Origin: DATKJS01 sp050015275
GTDB lineage: Bacteria; Acidobacteriota; Aminicenantia; Aminicenantales; Saccharicenantaceae
Assembly (NCBI GenBank): GCA_050015275.1
Contig: JBEKBS010000003.1
Location: forward strand, 81,439-145,438
Length of the DNA stretch: 64,000 nt
Direction: 5' to 3'
The notes beneath the pieces are model-generated. The model was not told the DNA's origin. It saw only the letters and a list, made by a program, of their open reading frames with translations, and searched no databases. Made by a program: the position numbers and the translations under genes. This document shows, piece after piece, positions 26,098-34,388 of this stretch (positions are counted from its first letter, which is position 1; each line of letters opens with the position of its first letter).

Positions 26098-26373
26098 CTA
26101 TTCCTCGTCGATCCGGGTCAGCTCGAAGACGACGGGGTTAGCGGCATCCGGGCACGGATGTGTCAGCACGTCCGTGTTTTGAGCCCAGGGGAACTCGGCG
26201 TTGAACATCATGGCGAAGACCTTGGGCAGCATGCTGTAAAGGGCATGGACGCAGATCTTCCCGTCGACGCCCGTCTGAGTGAACCGGACGACGTCCCCGG
26301 CCTTGTGACCGAGGCTGCATTCGCCTTTCACGCTGAGGACCCTGGCTTTCACCTCTTTGATTTTGCGGGCCAT
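26098..26373 (-). CDS. TIGR04076 family small protein
   Basis: 91 aa, probably cytoplasmic. The sequence has the TIGR04076 order: a V-K-A-R-V-L strand, GECSLGHKAGDVVRF, an internal ICVHALYSMLPKVFAM helix, and a late THPCPD with a Cys. Three cysteines are spaced through the protein and may bind metal. Function is unknown for the family. An in-frame extension upstream exists, but ATG 26373 has AAGGAGAAGG at the correct distance. It is divergent from the 98-aa gene at 26525 and its control region carries a TATAATGG box. Confidence 0.75.
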   Translation of the reverse strand: MARKIKEVKARVLSVKGECSLGHKAGDVVRFTQTGVDGKICVHALYSMLPKVFAMMFNAEFPWAQNTDVLTHPCPDAANPVVFELTRIDEE

Positions 26374-26400
26374 CGCCTTCTCCTTGATGGTTATCCTTGA

Positions 26401-26437
26401 TCCGGCCGGCCCCATTATACGCAACTCCCCGGCCGGA
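26401..26437 (-). promoter_or_regulatory. Inverted repeat around a -10 box
   Basis: On the minus strand TATAAT (26419-26414) followed by GG lies before the TIGR04076 gene. It is flanked by perfect 9-base arms TCCGGCCGG (26401-26409) and CCGGCCGGA (26429-26437). No good -35 box is seen. The arms could form an operator, but CCGGCCGG is common in this genome, so this is only suggestive. Confidence 0.35.
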
Positions 26438-26524
26438 GACACGGATATTCGCGGGCAGAGGGTGAGAATTCCGGAGCCCAGGGGACCGTCTTTCTCGGTG
26501 AAGATCCAAATTCAGGAGGTCCGG

Positions 26525-26821
26525 ATGAAAGCCAAGATCGGGCGAGAGGAGTTCGTGCGGCTGGCCATCTCGAAGCTGCGGCTGGCCAACTACAAAGGGA
26601 TCCATTCCGTTTACAGCGGGTTCAACGAAGCCTTCAAGGCCTACTTCGAGGGCGCCAATCCCATCGAAGTGACCGGGGAACTGGCCAAGGAGGGGAAGAT
26701 CGCCCTGCGGCCGGTCAAGGGAGGGGTGATGCTCTACCTCCCCGAGGACGGCCCCGTGATGAGCCGCGGGGACGCGGCCCTTCTGAAAATGGGGCTTCTC
26801 GAGAAGCCCAAGGACCCCTGA
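26525..26821 (+). CDS. Small cytoplasmic protein of unknown function
   Basis: 98 aa, no signal or membrane segment. The sequence is compact and charged: an N-terminal helix rich in Arg/Leu (REEFVRLAISKLRL), the segment HSVYSGFNEAFKAYF, then GELAKEGKIALRPVKGGVMLYLPED. The last part looks like the recognition helix and wing of a winged-helix domain, so a DNA- or RNA-binding role is possible but unproven. The start is the ATG with CAGGAGG just upstream; a longer in-frame reading lacks such a site. It stands between the divergent TIGR04076 gene and the GH2 gene. Confidence 0.7.
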   Translation: MKAKIGREEFVRLAISKLRLANYKGIHSVYSGFNEAFKAYFEGANPIEVTGELAKEGKIALRPVKGGVMLYLPEDGPVMSRGDAALLKMGLLEKPKDP

Positions 26822-26847
26822 GCCCGGCCCGGACTTCGAAAAAGGGA

Positions 26848-26877
26848 TTGCTTTTTCCCTCCGGCCGTTGCCATACT
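26848..26877 (+). promoter_or_regulatory. Promoter of the GH2 gene
   Basis: TTGCTT (26848-26853), 18-nt spacer, CATACT (26872-26877), 19 bases before the start codon. Confidence 0.45.
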
Positions 26878-26896
26878 AGCCCGCGGGAGGGAGATC

Positions 26897-29020
26897 ATGG
26901 CTCAATGGACGCGCCGGAAGTTCCTGGGAGACGGGGTCAAGGCGGCCGCCGCGGGGGCCGTGGTCATGGGGAGCTCCTGCGCCGGCCAAGGTCCCGGCAC
27001 GGCCGACAGGATCTTCCATCAAGTCATTCCGCTGTCGGGAACGTGGGCCTTCCGCACCGACGCCCGAAATGAGGGCGAGGCGCTCGGTTGGCACAAGCCC
27101 GGCGGGGCCGGCGAGGGCTGGGAGGAGGTCCAAGTCCCCCACACCTGGCAGGTCTCCGAAAGAACGGCCGGATACATGGGAAGGGCCTGGTACCGCCGGG
27201 AATTCGATGCCCCTGCTTCGTGGAAGGGACTGGTCGCGCGTCTCGAGTTCGAGGCGGTCTTTCACACGGCCCGCGTCTGGGTCAACGGCCGTCCGGCGGG
27301 AGAGCACGTCGAGAAGGGCTACACGGCTTTCACCATCGATATCACGGACCTCCTCGAGCCGGGAAAAAGGAACTCCGTCGCCGTCCGGGCGGACAATTCG
27401 TTCTCTCCCTCCATGCTGCCGCGGGAACGTTCCTATGATTGGGCCCCGGACGGCGGGATCACGAGGCCGGTGAGCCTCCTCCTGGCCCCGCCTGTCTTTC
27501 TCGAAGACATCAGGGTCGACGCCTGGCCGGACATCGGCAAGAATACGGCGGCCCTCCAGATCAGGGCGGCCATCCGGAACGCTTCGGGAAAAGACGCCGC
27601 CGTCACGGTCGGATACCGCATCCTAGAAGAGGCGACGGGGCTGGTGGCCCTGGAGAATGCCGGCGCCATCGAGGCGCGTCTCCCGGCCGGGACGTCGCGG
27701 GAGATCGTCCTGCCGGCAGCCGTCCTTGATGCCCCGAAGCTCTGGCACTTCGACCATCCCCATCTCTATGCGGGCGAGGTGACGATCTCGGATCGAGGGG
27801 AGGCCGTCCATTCCCTCTCGTCGAGCTTCGGCGTCCGGAGGATCGAAGTCCGCGGGACCGAGTTCCTCCTCAACGGCGAGCCGGCGCGCCTCCACGGCGT
27901 CGAACGCATGGCCGGGAGCCACCCCGCCTACGGCATGGCCGAGCCCGGGGCCTGGATCACCCACGACCACGACGACCTCAAAAATCTGAACTGCGTCTTC
28001 ACCCGCGTCCACTGGCAGCAGGACAGGCGGGTCCTGGATTATTGCGACCGGAACGGCATCCTCATCCAGGTCGAAGTCCCGACGTGGGGCGGCGATACTT
28101 TCAAAGGCATGCCGGAGAGGCCCTCGGACGATATCCTGACGAATGGCCTCGAGCAGCTCCGGGAGATGATCGGCCGGGACCGGAATCATCCCAGCATTTT
28201 TTCCTGGGGCTTGTGCAACGAAGTCGGGGGTCAGAATCCGCCGGCCAAGCTGTTCGTCCGGGAGATGCTGCGCGAGGCCAAGCGCCTCGACCCGAAGCGG
28301 CTCTGCTCCTATGCTTCGAGCTCCCTAGAAACAACGCCGGAAGCCGACGTCGCCGGCGAGATGGACTTCATTGAATGGAACGAATATTACGAAACCTGGT
28401 ACGGCGGGACCGTCGAGGCCATGCGGGCGAATCTCGAAGCGATCCACCGGGCCTTCCCCGGTAAACCCATTGTCATCAGCGAGTACGGCTACTGCGCCTG
28501 CACGGAGGACCGGCCGGAAAACGACGGCCGCCGGGCCGAGATCCTGCGGAGCCACAACCGGGTCTTCCGGGACTACCCGTGGGTCGCGGGACTCATCTTC
28601 TTCTGCTACAACGACTACCGGACCCACATCGGCGACAAGGGCCTCGGTGTCCTCAAGCAGCGCGTCCACGGCGTCGTGGACCTCTACGGGGCGAGAAAGC
28701 CTTCCTACGACGTTTTGCGCCGCGAATCGAGCCCCATCGCTGAGATAAGAGCCCGCGAAAACGCCGGGAAGAGATCCGTTGTCGTCCGGACAAGGAAGGA
28801 CATCCCCGCCTATGCTCTCCGTGGGTACAAACTTGTTTGGATCGCCTACGGGGACGGTGACATACCGGTCGAATGGGGCGAAACGCCCCTCCCCGACCTC
28901 AGGCCGGGAGAGGAGGCCGAGGTTCCCGTCGAAGTCAGGAGCGCTAAACCGCGCCGGGTTGTGATCGACGTCATGCGCCCGACCGGCTTTTCGGCGGCGA
29001 CTCTCATCTCGGCGAAATGA
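26897..29020 (+). CDS. GH2 glycosidase (beta-galactosidase type), Tat-exported
   Basis: 707 aa. The N-terminus TRRKFL followed by a hydrophobic Ala-rich stretch and a possible lipobox (SSC near residue 28) marks Tat export, perhaps as a lipoprotein. Domain order is that of GH2: a jelly-roll sugar-binding domain (about 45-190), an Ig-like domain (about 200-305) and a TIM barrel. The acid/base Glu442 is in LCNEVGG and the nucleophile Glu529 in ISEYGY. A further C-terminal beta domain follows. Expected to cleave beta-galactosides or beta-glucuronides/mannosides; the exact sugar cannot be read. GGAGGGAG supports the start. Confidence 0.9.
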   Translation: MAQWTRRKFLGDGVKAAAAGAVVMGSSCAGQGPGTADRIFHQVIPLSGTWAFRTDARNEGEALGWHKPGGAGEGWEEVQVPHTWQVSERTAGYMGRAWYRREFDAPASWKGLVARLEFEAVFHTARVWVNGRPAGEHVEKGYTAFTIDITDLLEPGKRNSVAVRADNSFSPSMLPRERSYDWAPDGGITRPVSLLLAPPVFLEDIRVDAWPDIGKNTAALQIRAAIRNASGKDAAVTVGYRILEEATGLVALENAGAIEARLPAGTSREIVLPAAVLDAPKLWHFDHPHLYAGEVTISDRGEAVHSLSSSFGVRRIEVRGTEFLLNGEPARLHGVERMAGSHPAYGMAEPGAWITHDHDDLKNLNCVFTRVHWQQDRRVLDYCDRNGILIQVEVPTWGGDTFKGMPERPSDDILTNGLEQLREMIGRDRNHPSIFSWGLCNEVGGQNPPAKLFVREMLREAKRLDPKRLCSYASSSLETTPEADVAGEMDFIEWNEYYETWYGGTVEAMRANLEAIHRAFPGKPIVISEYGYCACTEDRPENDGRRAEILRSHNRVFRDYPWVAGLIFFCYNDYRTHIGDKGLGVLKQRVHGVVDLYGARKPSYDVLRRESSPIAEIRARENAGKRSVVVRTRKDIPAYALRGYKLVWIAYGDGDIPVEWGETPLPDLRPGEEAEVPVEVRSAKPRRVVIDVMRPTGFSAATLISAK

Positions 29021-29023
29021 TCG

Positions 29024-29911
29024 CTAGCTTTTCTTGTCCAGCTCCGCGATGACCGCCGCGATGTGGCGGTTGAATTCGTCCGGCCGCTCGAGCATCGGGT
29101 AGTGGCCCATGTGCTTCATGACGATCGCGTCGAAATCCGGCTTGACCTTCCTGACGCCGGCCAGGTCCGTCGGATAAAGGTCGCCGTTGATCGCCCGGAG
29201 CGGGACGGTCAGCCTGCGGGCCGAAGCCGCCGTGTCATATCCGGCCAGGCCCAGGAACATGGCGCAGGTCGCTTCGGGCAAGGTCTTGGCCATGCGGCGC
29301 TCAGCCTCGGCCACGATGCCGGGGTCGGCGTCCGGATGGAAGAGGGCCTTGGTCATGGCCTTCACGCTGCCCGCGAAATCCCTGCGGAAGGTCTCGGCCC
29401 TTTGCCGGGCTTCGTCCGGCGTGATCTTGTAATCGAGGCTCTGGAAAGTATCGACGCCGACGACACCGGCGACCCGGCCGGGCATGAGCAGGGCCGCTTC
29501 GATGGCCACCGGTCCCCCGAGCGAGTTGCCGAAGATGATCATGCGCTTGAGCTTTTCGGCATCGGCGACGGCCTTGACGTCCGCGCCGAACTCGGGCAGA
29601 CCCCATTTCGTCCGGTCCGTCCCCGATTCCCCGTGGCCGGCGAGGTCGAGGGCGATGACCCGGTGGCTCGCCCCGAACGCCTTGAGCTCCGCGTCCCAGA
29701 AACTGCGGTTTGCCAGCCCCCCGTGGACGAAGACCAGGGCCGGCTCCCCCGCCCCGCAGGCCGAATAGACGATCGTGACCCCATCAGTCGACCGGCAGAT
29801 TTTTCTTTCGATATTGATAGCCATATTCTTCTCCCCCACCGCGATAGCTGCCGTAACCGCGGCCATCATCGCTAAAGCCCCAAAAAAGGCCCGTTTTTCC
29901 CTGATGCTCAT
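29024..29911 (-). CDS. Alpha/beta-hydrolase, exported
   Basis: 295 aa. The N-terminus from ATG 29911 (MSIREKRAFF, hydrophobic about 9-21) is a signal or anchor. The hydrolase core has VHGGLANRSFW (oxyanion loop), GHGESG, the nucleophile elbow GNSLGG, an acid in the region 'NGDLYPTD', and the late catalytic His in MKHMGHYPML. Enzymes of this type cleave esters, amides or C-C bonds; the substrate is open. A longer frame begins upstream, but a TATAAT at 29948-29943 on the minus strand lies between, so 29911 with GGAAGGG before it is the start. It ends 3 bases from the convergent GH2 gene. Confidence 0.82.
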   Translation of the reverse strand: MSIREKRAFFGALAMMAAVTAAIAVGEKNMAINIERKICRSTDGVTIVYSACGAGEPALVFVHGGLANRSFWDAELKAFGASHRVIALDLAGHGESGTDRTKWGLPEFGADVKAVADAEKLKRMIIFGNSLGGPVAIEAALLMPGRVAGVVGVDTFQSLDYKITPDEARQRAETFRRDFAGSVKAMTKALFHPDADPGIVAEAERRMAKTLPEATCAMFLGLAGYDTAASARRLTVPLRAINGDLYPTDLAGVRKVKPDFDAIVMKHMGHYPMLERPDEFNRHIAAVIAELDKKS

Positions 29912-30051
29912 CTGGCCCTTCCACACATGGATTATTTTCTTAATTATACTACACGGCAAGTGCCGGTATCTAATCGCGGCGCCTGAAAAAGGCCGAGGTG
30001 AAGCGGCACGCCGGCAAGAAGTCCCTCAGGATCTCCAGCCCCGGGTCCGGA

Positions 30052-30079
30052 TTGCCCTCTTCCCCGGGAATCTGATAAT
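30052..30079 (+). promoter_or_regulatory. Promoter of the SDR/PAP2 operon
   Basis: TTGCCC (30052-30057), 16-nt spacer, GATAAT (30074-30079). A small hairpin, CTCTC/GAGAG (30083-30097 region), lies between it and the start codon. Evidence is moderate. Confidence 0.4.
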
Positions 30080-30104
30080 ATCCTCTCACCACGAGAGTGC
30101 GGGG

Positions 30105-31085
30105 ATGCGAGCCCTGGTCACGGGAAGCAACGGCTTTATCGGGAGCCATTTGGCCGCCGAGCTGGCTAAGCAGGGCCATGACGTCTTCTGTCTTATCCGC
30201 CGTACGAGCGTGACCAAGGGGCTCGAGGGCCTGAAGATCAATCGAGTTCTTGGCGACACCCGGGACAAGTCTTCCCTCGCTGCGGCTGTCAAGGGGATGG
30301 ACTACGTTTTTCACCTGGCTGGCGTGATCGACGCCCCCGACCCGGAAACTCATTTTGACGTCAATACGGGGGGAACGCGGAACCTTCTCGAGGCCTGTCG
30401 CGAGGCCAACTCTGCCCTGCGGAAGTTCGTCTTTGTTTCGAGCGTTTCGGCGGCTGGCCCAAGCCCGTGCGGAAAGTCGCTGAACGAGGACGACGAATCC
30501 CGGCCGATCTCGGATTACGGTCGGAGCAAGCTCGCCGCCGAAAAGATCGTCCTCGACCGCAAGGACAGCCTTCCCGTAACCGTTGTCCGGCCGCCGAACA
30601 TCCTGGGGCCAAGACAGAAGGAGCTGACGGAGGCGATCCTGCTCATCCGAAAGCGGATCCTCCCGATCATAGGGACCGCGGACACCCTGACGAGCATTTT
30701 GAGCGTTCAGGACCTCGTCCGAGCCCTGATCCTAGTCGCGGAGGACCCGCGGAGCGCCGGGCGAACCTATTTCGTGACGGACGGGCGGGCTTACTCCTGG
30801 CGGGAGATCACGAGCGCTGTCGCAGAGTCTCTCGGCGTGCGCCGTGTCTATCTCCCCGTTCCATTCGTCGTCCAATACGCCGCCGCGGGTTTCGCCGAAG
30901 CCGCTGCCCGGCTCCGCGGAACGAGGCCGGCCTTCACCCGCGGGCACGTGGTCGACGCCCGGAAGCGCTGCTGGGTTTACGACGGGTCGAGGATCCGAAG
31001 AGAGCTCGGCTTTAAGCCCACGATGGACATGAAGGATGCCGTCCGGCACGCCGTCGCTTGGTACTGTGAGCATGGAGGAAAATGA
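30105..31085 (+). CDS. Extended SDR oxidoreductase / epimerase (1st of 3)
   Basis: 326 aa, cytoplasmic. The NAD(P) site is TGSNGFIGSHL at about residues 6-16 (Rossmann G-x-x-G-x-x-G), and the catalytic YGRSK appears at about 146. An upstream Ser (VSSVSAAG) completes the Ser-Tyr-Lys triad. Late segments WREITSAVAESLG and LGFKPTMDMKDAV are typical of 3beta-hydroxysteroid-dehydrogenase/dihydroflavonol-reductase-like members. The frame runs far upstream, but ATG 30105 follows the promoter and starts directly at the Rossmann strand. It opens the operon; the PAP2 gene begins one base after its stop. Confidence 0.85.
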   Translation: MRALVTGSNGFIGSHLAAELAKQGHDVFCLIRRTSVTKGLEGLKINRVLGDTRDKSSLAAAVKGMDYVFHLAGVIDAPDPETHFDVNTGGTRNLLEACREANSALRKFVFVSSVSAAGPSPCGKSLNEDDESRPISDYGRSKLAAEKIVLDRKDSLPVTVVRPPNILGPRQKELTEAILLIRKRILPIIGTADTLTSILSVQDLVRALILVAEDPRSAGRTYFVTDGRAYSWREITSAVAESLGVRRVYLPVPFVVQYAAAGFAEAAARLRGTRPAFTRGHVVDARKRCWVYDGSRIRRELGFKPTMDMKDAVRHAVAWYCEHGGK

Positions 31086-31086
31086 G

Positions 31087-32037
31087 ATGACGGAGGCGGC
31101 ATCGGACGCGAAAAGCCTCCGCATCTCCGGCCTCTACGGCACGCGCATCACTTTCCTCAAGGCCGGTCTCCAGGCCACCGACGCCGTCGTCCTGGGCTCC
31201 CTCCTTCTGTTCGCGATCCTCATCCCGGTTTTTCACGACTGGGTCACCGGCGCATGGGCCATGCTCGCCCGGACGGGATTCTGGACCGTTGTCTACGTCG
31301 GTTCCATTTATCTCCTGCCCCGGCTGAAGAACCGTATCCTGTACTTCTTGGTCCGGGCGGGCGCGGTCCAGATCTTGTTCTACGAGCTTTTCCTAATCTG
31401 CCAGCACTCCCAGTTGATATGGGTCCATCATTGGCAGGACGAGGCGCTTCTCGGCTGGGAGAAGGCCATTTTCGGAGTCCAGCCCACGGTCTGGCTCCAG
31501 AGGTTCATCTCGCCGCCTCTGACGGAATGGCTGATGTTCGCCTACGTCATCTACGTCTTCGGCTATCCCGCCCTCGGCGCCCTGATTTATTTCAAACGGG
31601 GCGAGCGACCTCTCGAGGATTACCTGTTGACCCTGGCCTTGGCCAACCTCGCCTACTTCCTCGGGTTCATGATCTTCCCCATTGCCGGCCCCCTTTACCA
31701 TATGGCAGACGCCTATTTGGTCCCGCTCAAGGGCGGCTTCTTCACGGCCTGGGGCGAATACATCCGGACCCATGTCCATGAGATCGGGAGCAATCTCCCC
31801 AGCCCCCACTGCGCCATCGCGACGGTCATGTGGCTCATGGCCTATCGCTATGTCCGGCCCGCCTTCTATTTCCTTGCGCCGATCATGATTTCCCTTTACG
31901 TTTCTACGTTCTACCTCCGCTACCATTATCTCTCGGACACCGTGCTTGGCATTCTGACCGCGTCTCTTGTTATGATCGTTTCCCCGGCGTTCCCCAAGGC
32001 CTGGAATGCGGCGGCGAAACGCAGGAGCGAAGGGTGA
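31087..32037 (+). CDS. PAP2-family integral membrane enzyme
   Basis: 316 aa with about six or more hydrophobic segments. The PAP2/inositolphosphotransferase-type active site is present: SNLPSPHCAIATV (catalytic His241) and FYLRYHYLSDTVLG (His280 and Asp284). This fold includes lipid phosphatases and the Aur1/inositol-phosphorylceramide synthases, which transfer a phosphate head group between lipids; the long N-terminal segment and 'HHWQD' part resemble the PAP2_3 branch. The exact reaction is open. The start is ATG 31087, with GGAGG at 31075-31079 inside the preceding gene; ATG 31072 is less likely. It ends overlapping the next SDR gene. Confidence 0.82.
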   Translation: MTEAASDAKSLRISGLYGTRITFLKAGLQATDAVVLGSLLLFAILIPVFHDWVTGAWAMLARTGFWTVVYVGSIYLLPRLKNRILYFLVRAGAVQILFYELFLICQHSQLIWVHHWQDEALLGWEKAIFGVQPTVWLQRFISPPLTEWLMFAYVIYVFGYPALGALIYFKRGERPLEDYLLTLALANLAYFLGFMIFPIAGPLYHMADAYLVPLKGGFFTAWGEYIRTHVHEIGSNLPSPHCAIATVMWLMAYRYVRPAFYFLAPIMISLYVSTFYLRYHYLSDTVLGILTASLVMIVSPAFPKAWNAAAKRRSEG

Positions 32038-33035
32038 GGAAGCTTCTGATCACGGGCGCCAACGGGTTCATCGGCACAAACCTCTGCCGGCACTTCCTGG
32101 CCCGCGGTTGGGACGTCCACGGCCTGGTCCGCAGGACGTCAGACATCCACAGCCTGAAAGGCCTGGACGTCAAGCTCATCTACGGCGACCTTCAGGACCC
32201 TGAAACGATCAGGATCCCGGCAGACATCGAGCATGTCATCCATTCGGCTTCGATCGTTTCAGACACGGCCGACGACGAGACCTGCCGCCAGAAGGTCTAC
32301 CTCCTAGCCGTCAACCTGGTCCGGAAGATCGCAGAGATGCCACGGCCGTTGAAGAGACTCGTCCATATCTCGACGGCGCTGACCCTCGGCTTCGACGCCA
32401 CCGACATTTCCGAAGAGAAGCCCGGCAAACCCGCCCTCTTTATCGCCTACGCCCGGTACAAGCTTCAGGCCGAGCGGTTTTTTCTCGACCAGTGGAAAAC
32501 CCGTGGCCTTCCGGTCGTCATCCTCAGGCCGGGGGATGTCTATGGCCCCCACGACCGGGTCTCGTGCGCCGAAATGCTCAAGGCGTGTGAGCGCGGGGTG
32601 CCTCTGATCGTGGGGCACGGCCGGCACCGATTCGGCTATTGCCATAGCGGGAACCTGTGCCAATCCGCCGAGCTGGCTCTCCTGAAAGAAGGAATCGAGG
32701 GCAAGGCATACACCGTGACGAACGGCATTCTCCCGACATGGAAGTCGTTCTTGACGGGTCTCCAGGCGGGAGTCGGGATAAGGCAGCGGGTCTATGTTCC
32801 TGTGTGGCTGGCCTTCGCCCTGGCCGGCCTCTTCAAGGGAGTCCGGAAGCTCCGGCCTGGCTTCGAGCCGCCGGTCAATTATTACCGGATCAAGCGTGTC
32901 ACTTCAGAAACGACGTATGATATCTCGAAAACGATCGAAGAGCTCGGCTACCGGCCCGACGATCGGACGGATCAGCAGATCCCGGAGATCGTGGCCTGGT
33001 ACCTGAAGGAAAAAGAAAATGGGTTTATCAAGTAG
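32034..33035 (+). CDS. Extended SDR oxidoreductase / epimerase (2nd of 3)
   Basis: 333 aa from GTG 32034, which overlaps the stop of the PAP2 gene (GTGA). The Rossmann motif TGANGFIGTNL and the catalytic Tyr-x3-Lys (YARYK, about 143-147) are intact, with Ser in VHISTALTLG. Other family signs: VILRPGDVYGPHD and DISKTIEELGYRPD. A frame upstream of 32034 lies inside the PAP2 gene and is spurious. AGGAGCGAAGG serves as ribosome site. Most likely an NAD(P)-dependent reductase, dehydrogenase or epimerase acting with its two paralogues on one pathway. It overlaps the broken CAAX-type protease gene by 17 bases. Confidence 0.85.
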   Translation: MRKLLITGANGFIGTNLCRHFLARGWDVHGLVRRTSDIHSLKGLDVKLIYGDLQDPETIRIPADIEHVIHSASIVSDTADDETCRQKVYLLAVNLVRKIAEMPRPLKRLVHISTALTLGFDATDISEEKPGKPALFIAYARYKLQAERFFLDQWKTRGLPVVILRPGDVYGPHDRVSCAEMLKACERGVPLIVGHGRHRFGYCHSGNLCQSAELALLKEGIEGKAYTVTNGILPTWKSFLTGLQAGVGIRQRVYVPVWLAFALAGLFKGVRKLRPGFEPPVNYYRIKRVTSETTYDISKTIEELGYRPDDRTDQQIPEIVAWYLKEKENGFIK

Positions 33036-33352
33036 CGCGGCGGGCGTCAGGGACATTCTCTATATTTATCTTGCGGTCGCGTTCCCCCTCATGGGGAGTC
33101 CTATTTTTTCCGCTCGTCGCGACGGTCGGGCTGGTCCCAGCCCTGGCCGGGCAGACCATCATCTCTACGGTCTATCACTTCGGCCATCCCGACTCGGAGA
33201 TCTTTGCCGCGCTGGGAGCAGGATTCGTCCTCGGGCTCATCGCCTACGCCACGGGGTCCTTTCTCTATACGTTTGTCATCCATGCCCTAGTCGGAATCGC
33301 CAACGACTCCTTTCTCTATCACCGATACCACCGGCCGCGCCGGGCGGCATAA
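33019..33352 (+). pseudogene. CAAX-type (CPBP) intramembrane protease, frameshifted
   Basis: The protein is spread over three frames. From ATG 33019 the first frame gives a hydrophobic helix ending AVAFPLM; a different frame at 33096-33113 reads ESYFFR; from about 33116 a third frame reads ATVGLVPALAGQTIIS, then STVYHFGHPDSE and TGSFLYTFVIHALVGIAND to a TAA at 33350. Restoring one base in the GGGG at 33093-33096 gives M-E-E-S-Y-F-F-R, the EExxxR motif of CPBP glutamic proteases; the His and Asn motifs follow in the third frame. So two single-base losses break it. Either a recent pseudogene or assembly errors, the first at a G4 run, the second near a T6 run. Repaired length is only about 111 residues, short for the family. 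Confidence 0.6.
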
Positions 33353-33356
33353 CGTC

Positions 33357-34358
33357 ATGAAAATCCTGGTCACCGGCGCGACTGGATTCGCGGGCTCAGT
33401 CGTCATGCCCGAGCTCGTCCGAAGATTCGGCGCGCCCGCACTCTCGGCTTTCGTCCTCCCGGGGGACGAAGTCCCGCGGACCTGGACCGGTGAGAACGTC
33501 CGGATCATCCGTGGGGATATCGCCGACGCCGCGGCCGTGTCCCGGGCCGTGGAAGGCCATAGCCACGTCATCCACATGGCCGGATTCATCTCGTACTGGA
33601 AACGCGACGCGGAGCGCCTGATGCGGGTCAACCGTGACGGCGTCAGGTCTGTGGTCGAGGCCTGTCTGAGGTGGGATGTCGAGCGGCTTGTCCATGTGTC
33701 CTCGGTCGGCGCGATCGGTTTCCGCGTCGACGGGACGCCCGCCGACGAGGAAACGCCATTCAACTGGCCCGGGGGCATTTATTATATGACCTCAAAATAC
33801 GAAGGCCAGAAGACCGTCGAAGCGGCCGTCCGCGAGCGGGGGCTACGAGCGATCATTCTCAATCCCGCTTCCATCATGGGCCCGGGCGACCTTAACCCGG
33901 AAACGCCCCACAACCGGCTTTACCGGTCGATCTGCGTTGGGCGACTATTCGGTTCCTTCGCGGGGGGGTTGGCCATCGTCGATGTCCGCGACCTCGCCGC
34001 CCTCATCTTGAAGGCTCTGTATAGCGGGCGGATCGGCGAGAAATACCTGGTTGTAGGCGGCAACCTTCCATACGCAGAGGTCATCCGCCAGATTAGCCGT
34101 TGCTGCGGCCGAAAGGCTTTTCCGTTCCGGATCCCGAGCCCGGCGGTCGCCGCCGCCGGAGGAATGCTTGAGTTCATCAGCCGTATCAAGGGGAGGCGGC
34201 CGCTCTTGACCGCATCTTATGGCCGACTCAGCGGTTGGTTCGCTTATTACGCCAACGGAAAGAGCCGCCGGGAATTCTCCCACGATTACATCCCGGTCGA
34301 ACGGACAATCGCGGACGGCTGGGAGCACTTTCGGGCGACATTCGGGGGCCGAGGATAA
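33357..34358 (+). CDS. Extended SDR oxidoreductase / epimerase (3rd of 3)
   Basis: 333 aa. The cofactor site is TGATGFAGSVV, the catalytic motif YMTSK (about 142-146), and VHVSSVGAIG gives the Ser. Its middle resembles the dihydroflavonol-4-reductase/HpnA group (SYWKRDAERLMRVNRDG, DGTPADEETPF, NPASIMGPGD). The start ATG lies five bases after the end of the CAAX pseudogene. Last gene of the operon that begins at 30105. All three SDR paralogues keep their catalytic residues, so they probably act on different intermediates. Confidence 0.85.
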   Translation: MKILVTGATGFAGSVVMPELVRRFGAPALSAFVLPGDEVPRTWTGENVRIIRGDIADAAAVSRAVEGHSHVIHMAGFISYWKRDAERLMRVNRDGVRSVVEACLRWDVERLVHVSSVGAIGFRVDGTPADEETPFNWPGGIYYMTSKYEGQKTVEAAVRERGLRAIILNPASIMGPGDLNPETPHNRLYRSICVGRLFGSFAGGLAIVDVRDLAALILKALYSGRIGEKYLVVGGNLPYAEVIRQISRCCGRKAFPFRIPSPAVAAAGGMLEFISRIKGRRPLLTASYGRLSGWFAYYANGKSRREFSHDYIPVERTIADGWEHFRATFGGRG

Positions 34359-34388
34359 GGGTGCCGGGCCGGCCTGAGGACCGCCCGC

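Noticed and set aside
29912..29959. Longer start for the alpha/beta-hydrolase
   Set aside because: A TATAAT box lies within this stretch on the same strand, so the longer start codon would lie upstream of the transcript start.
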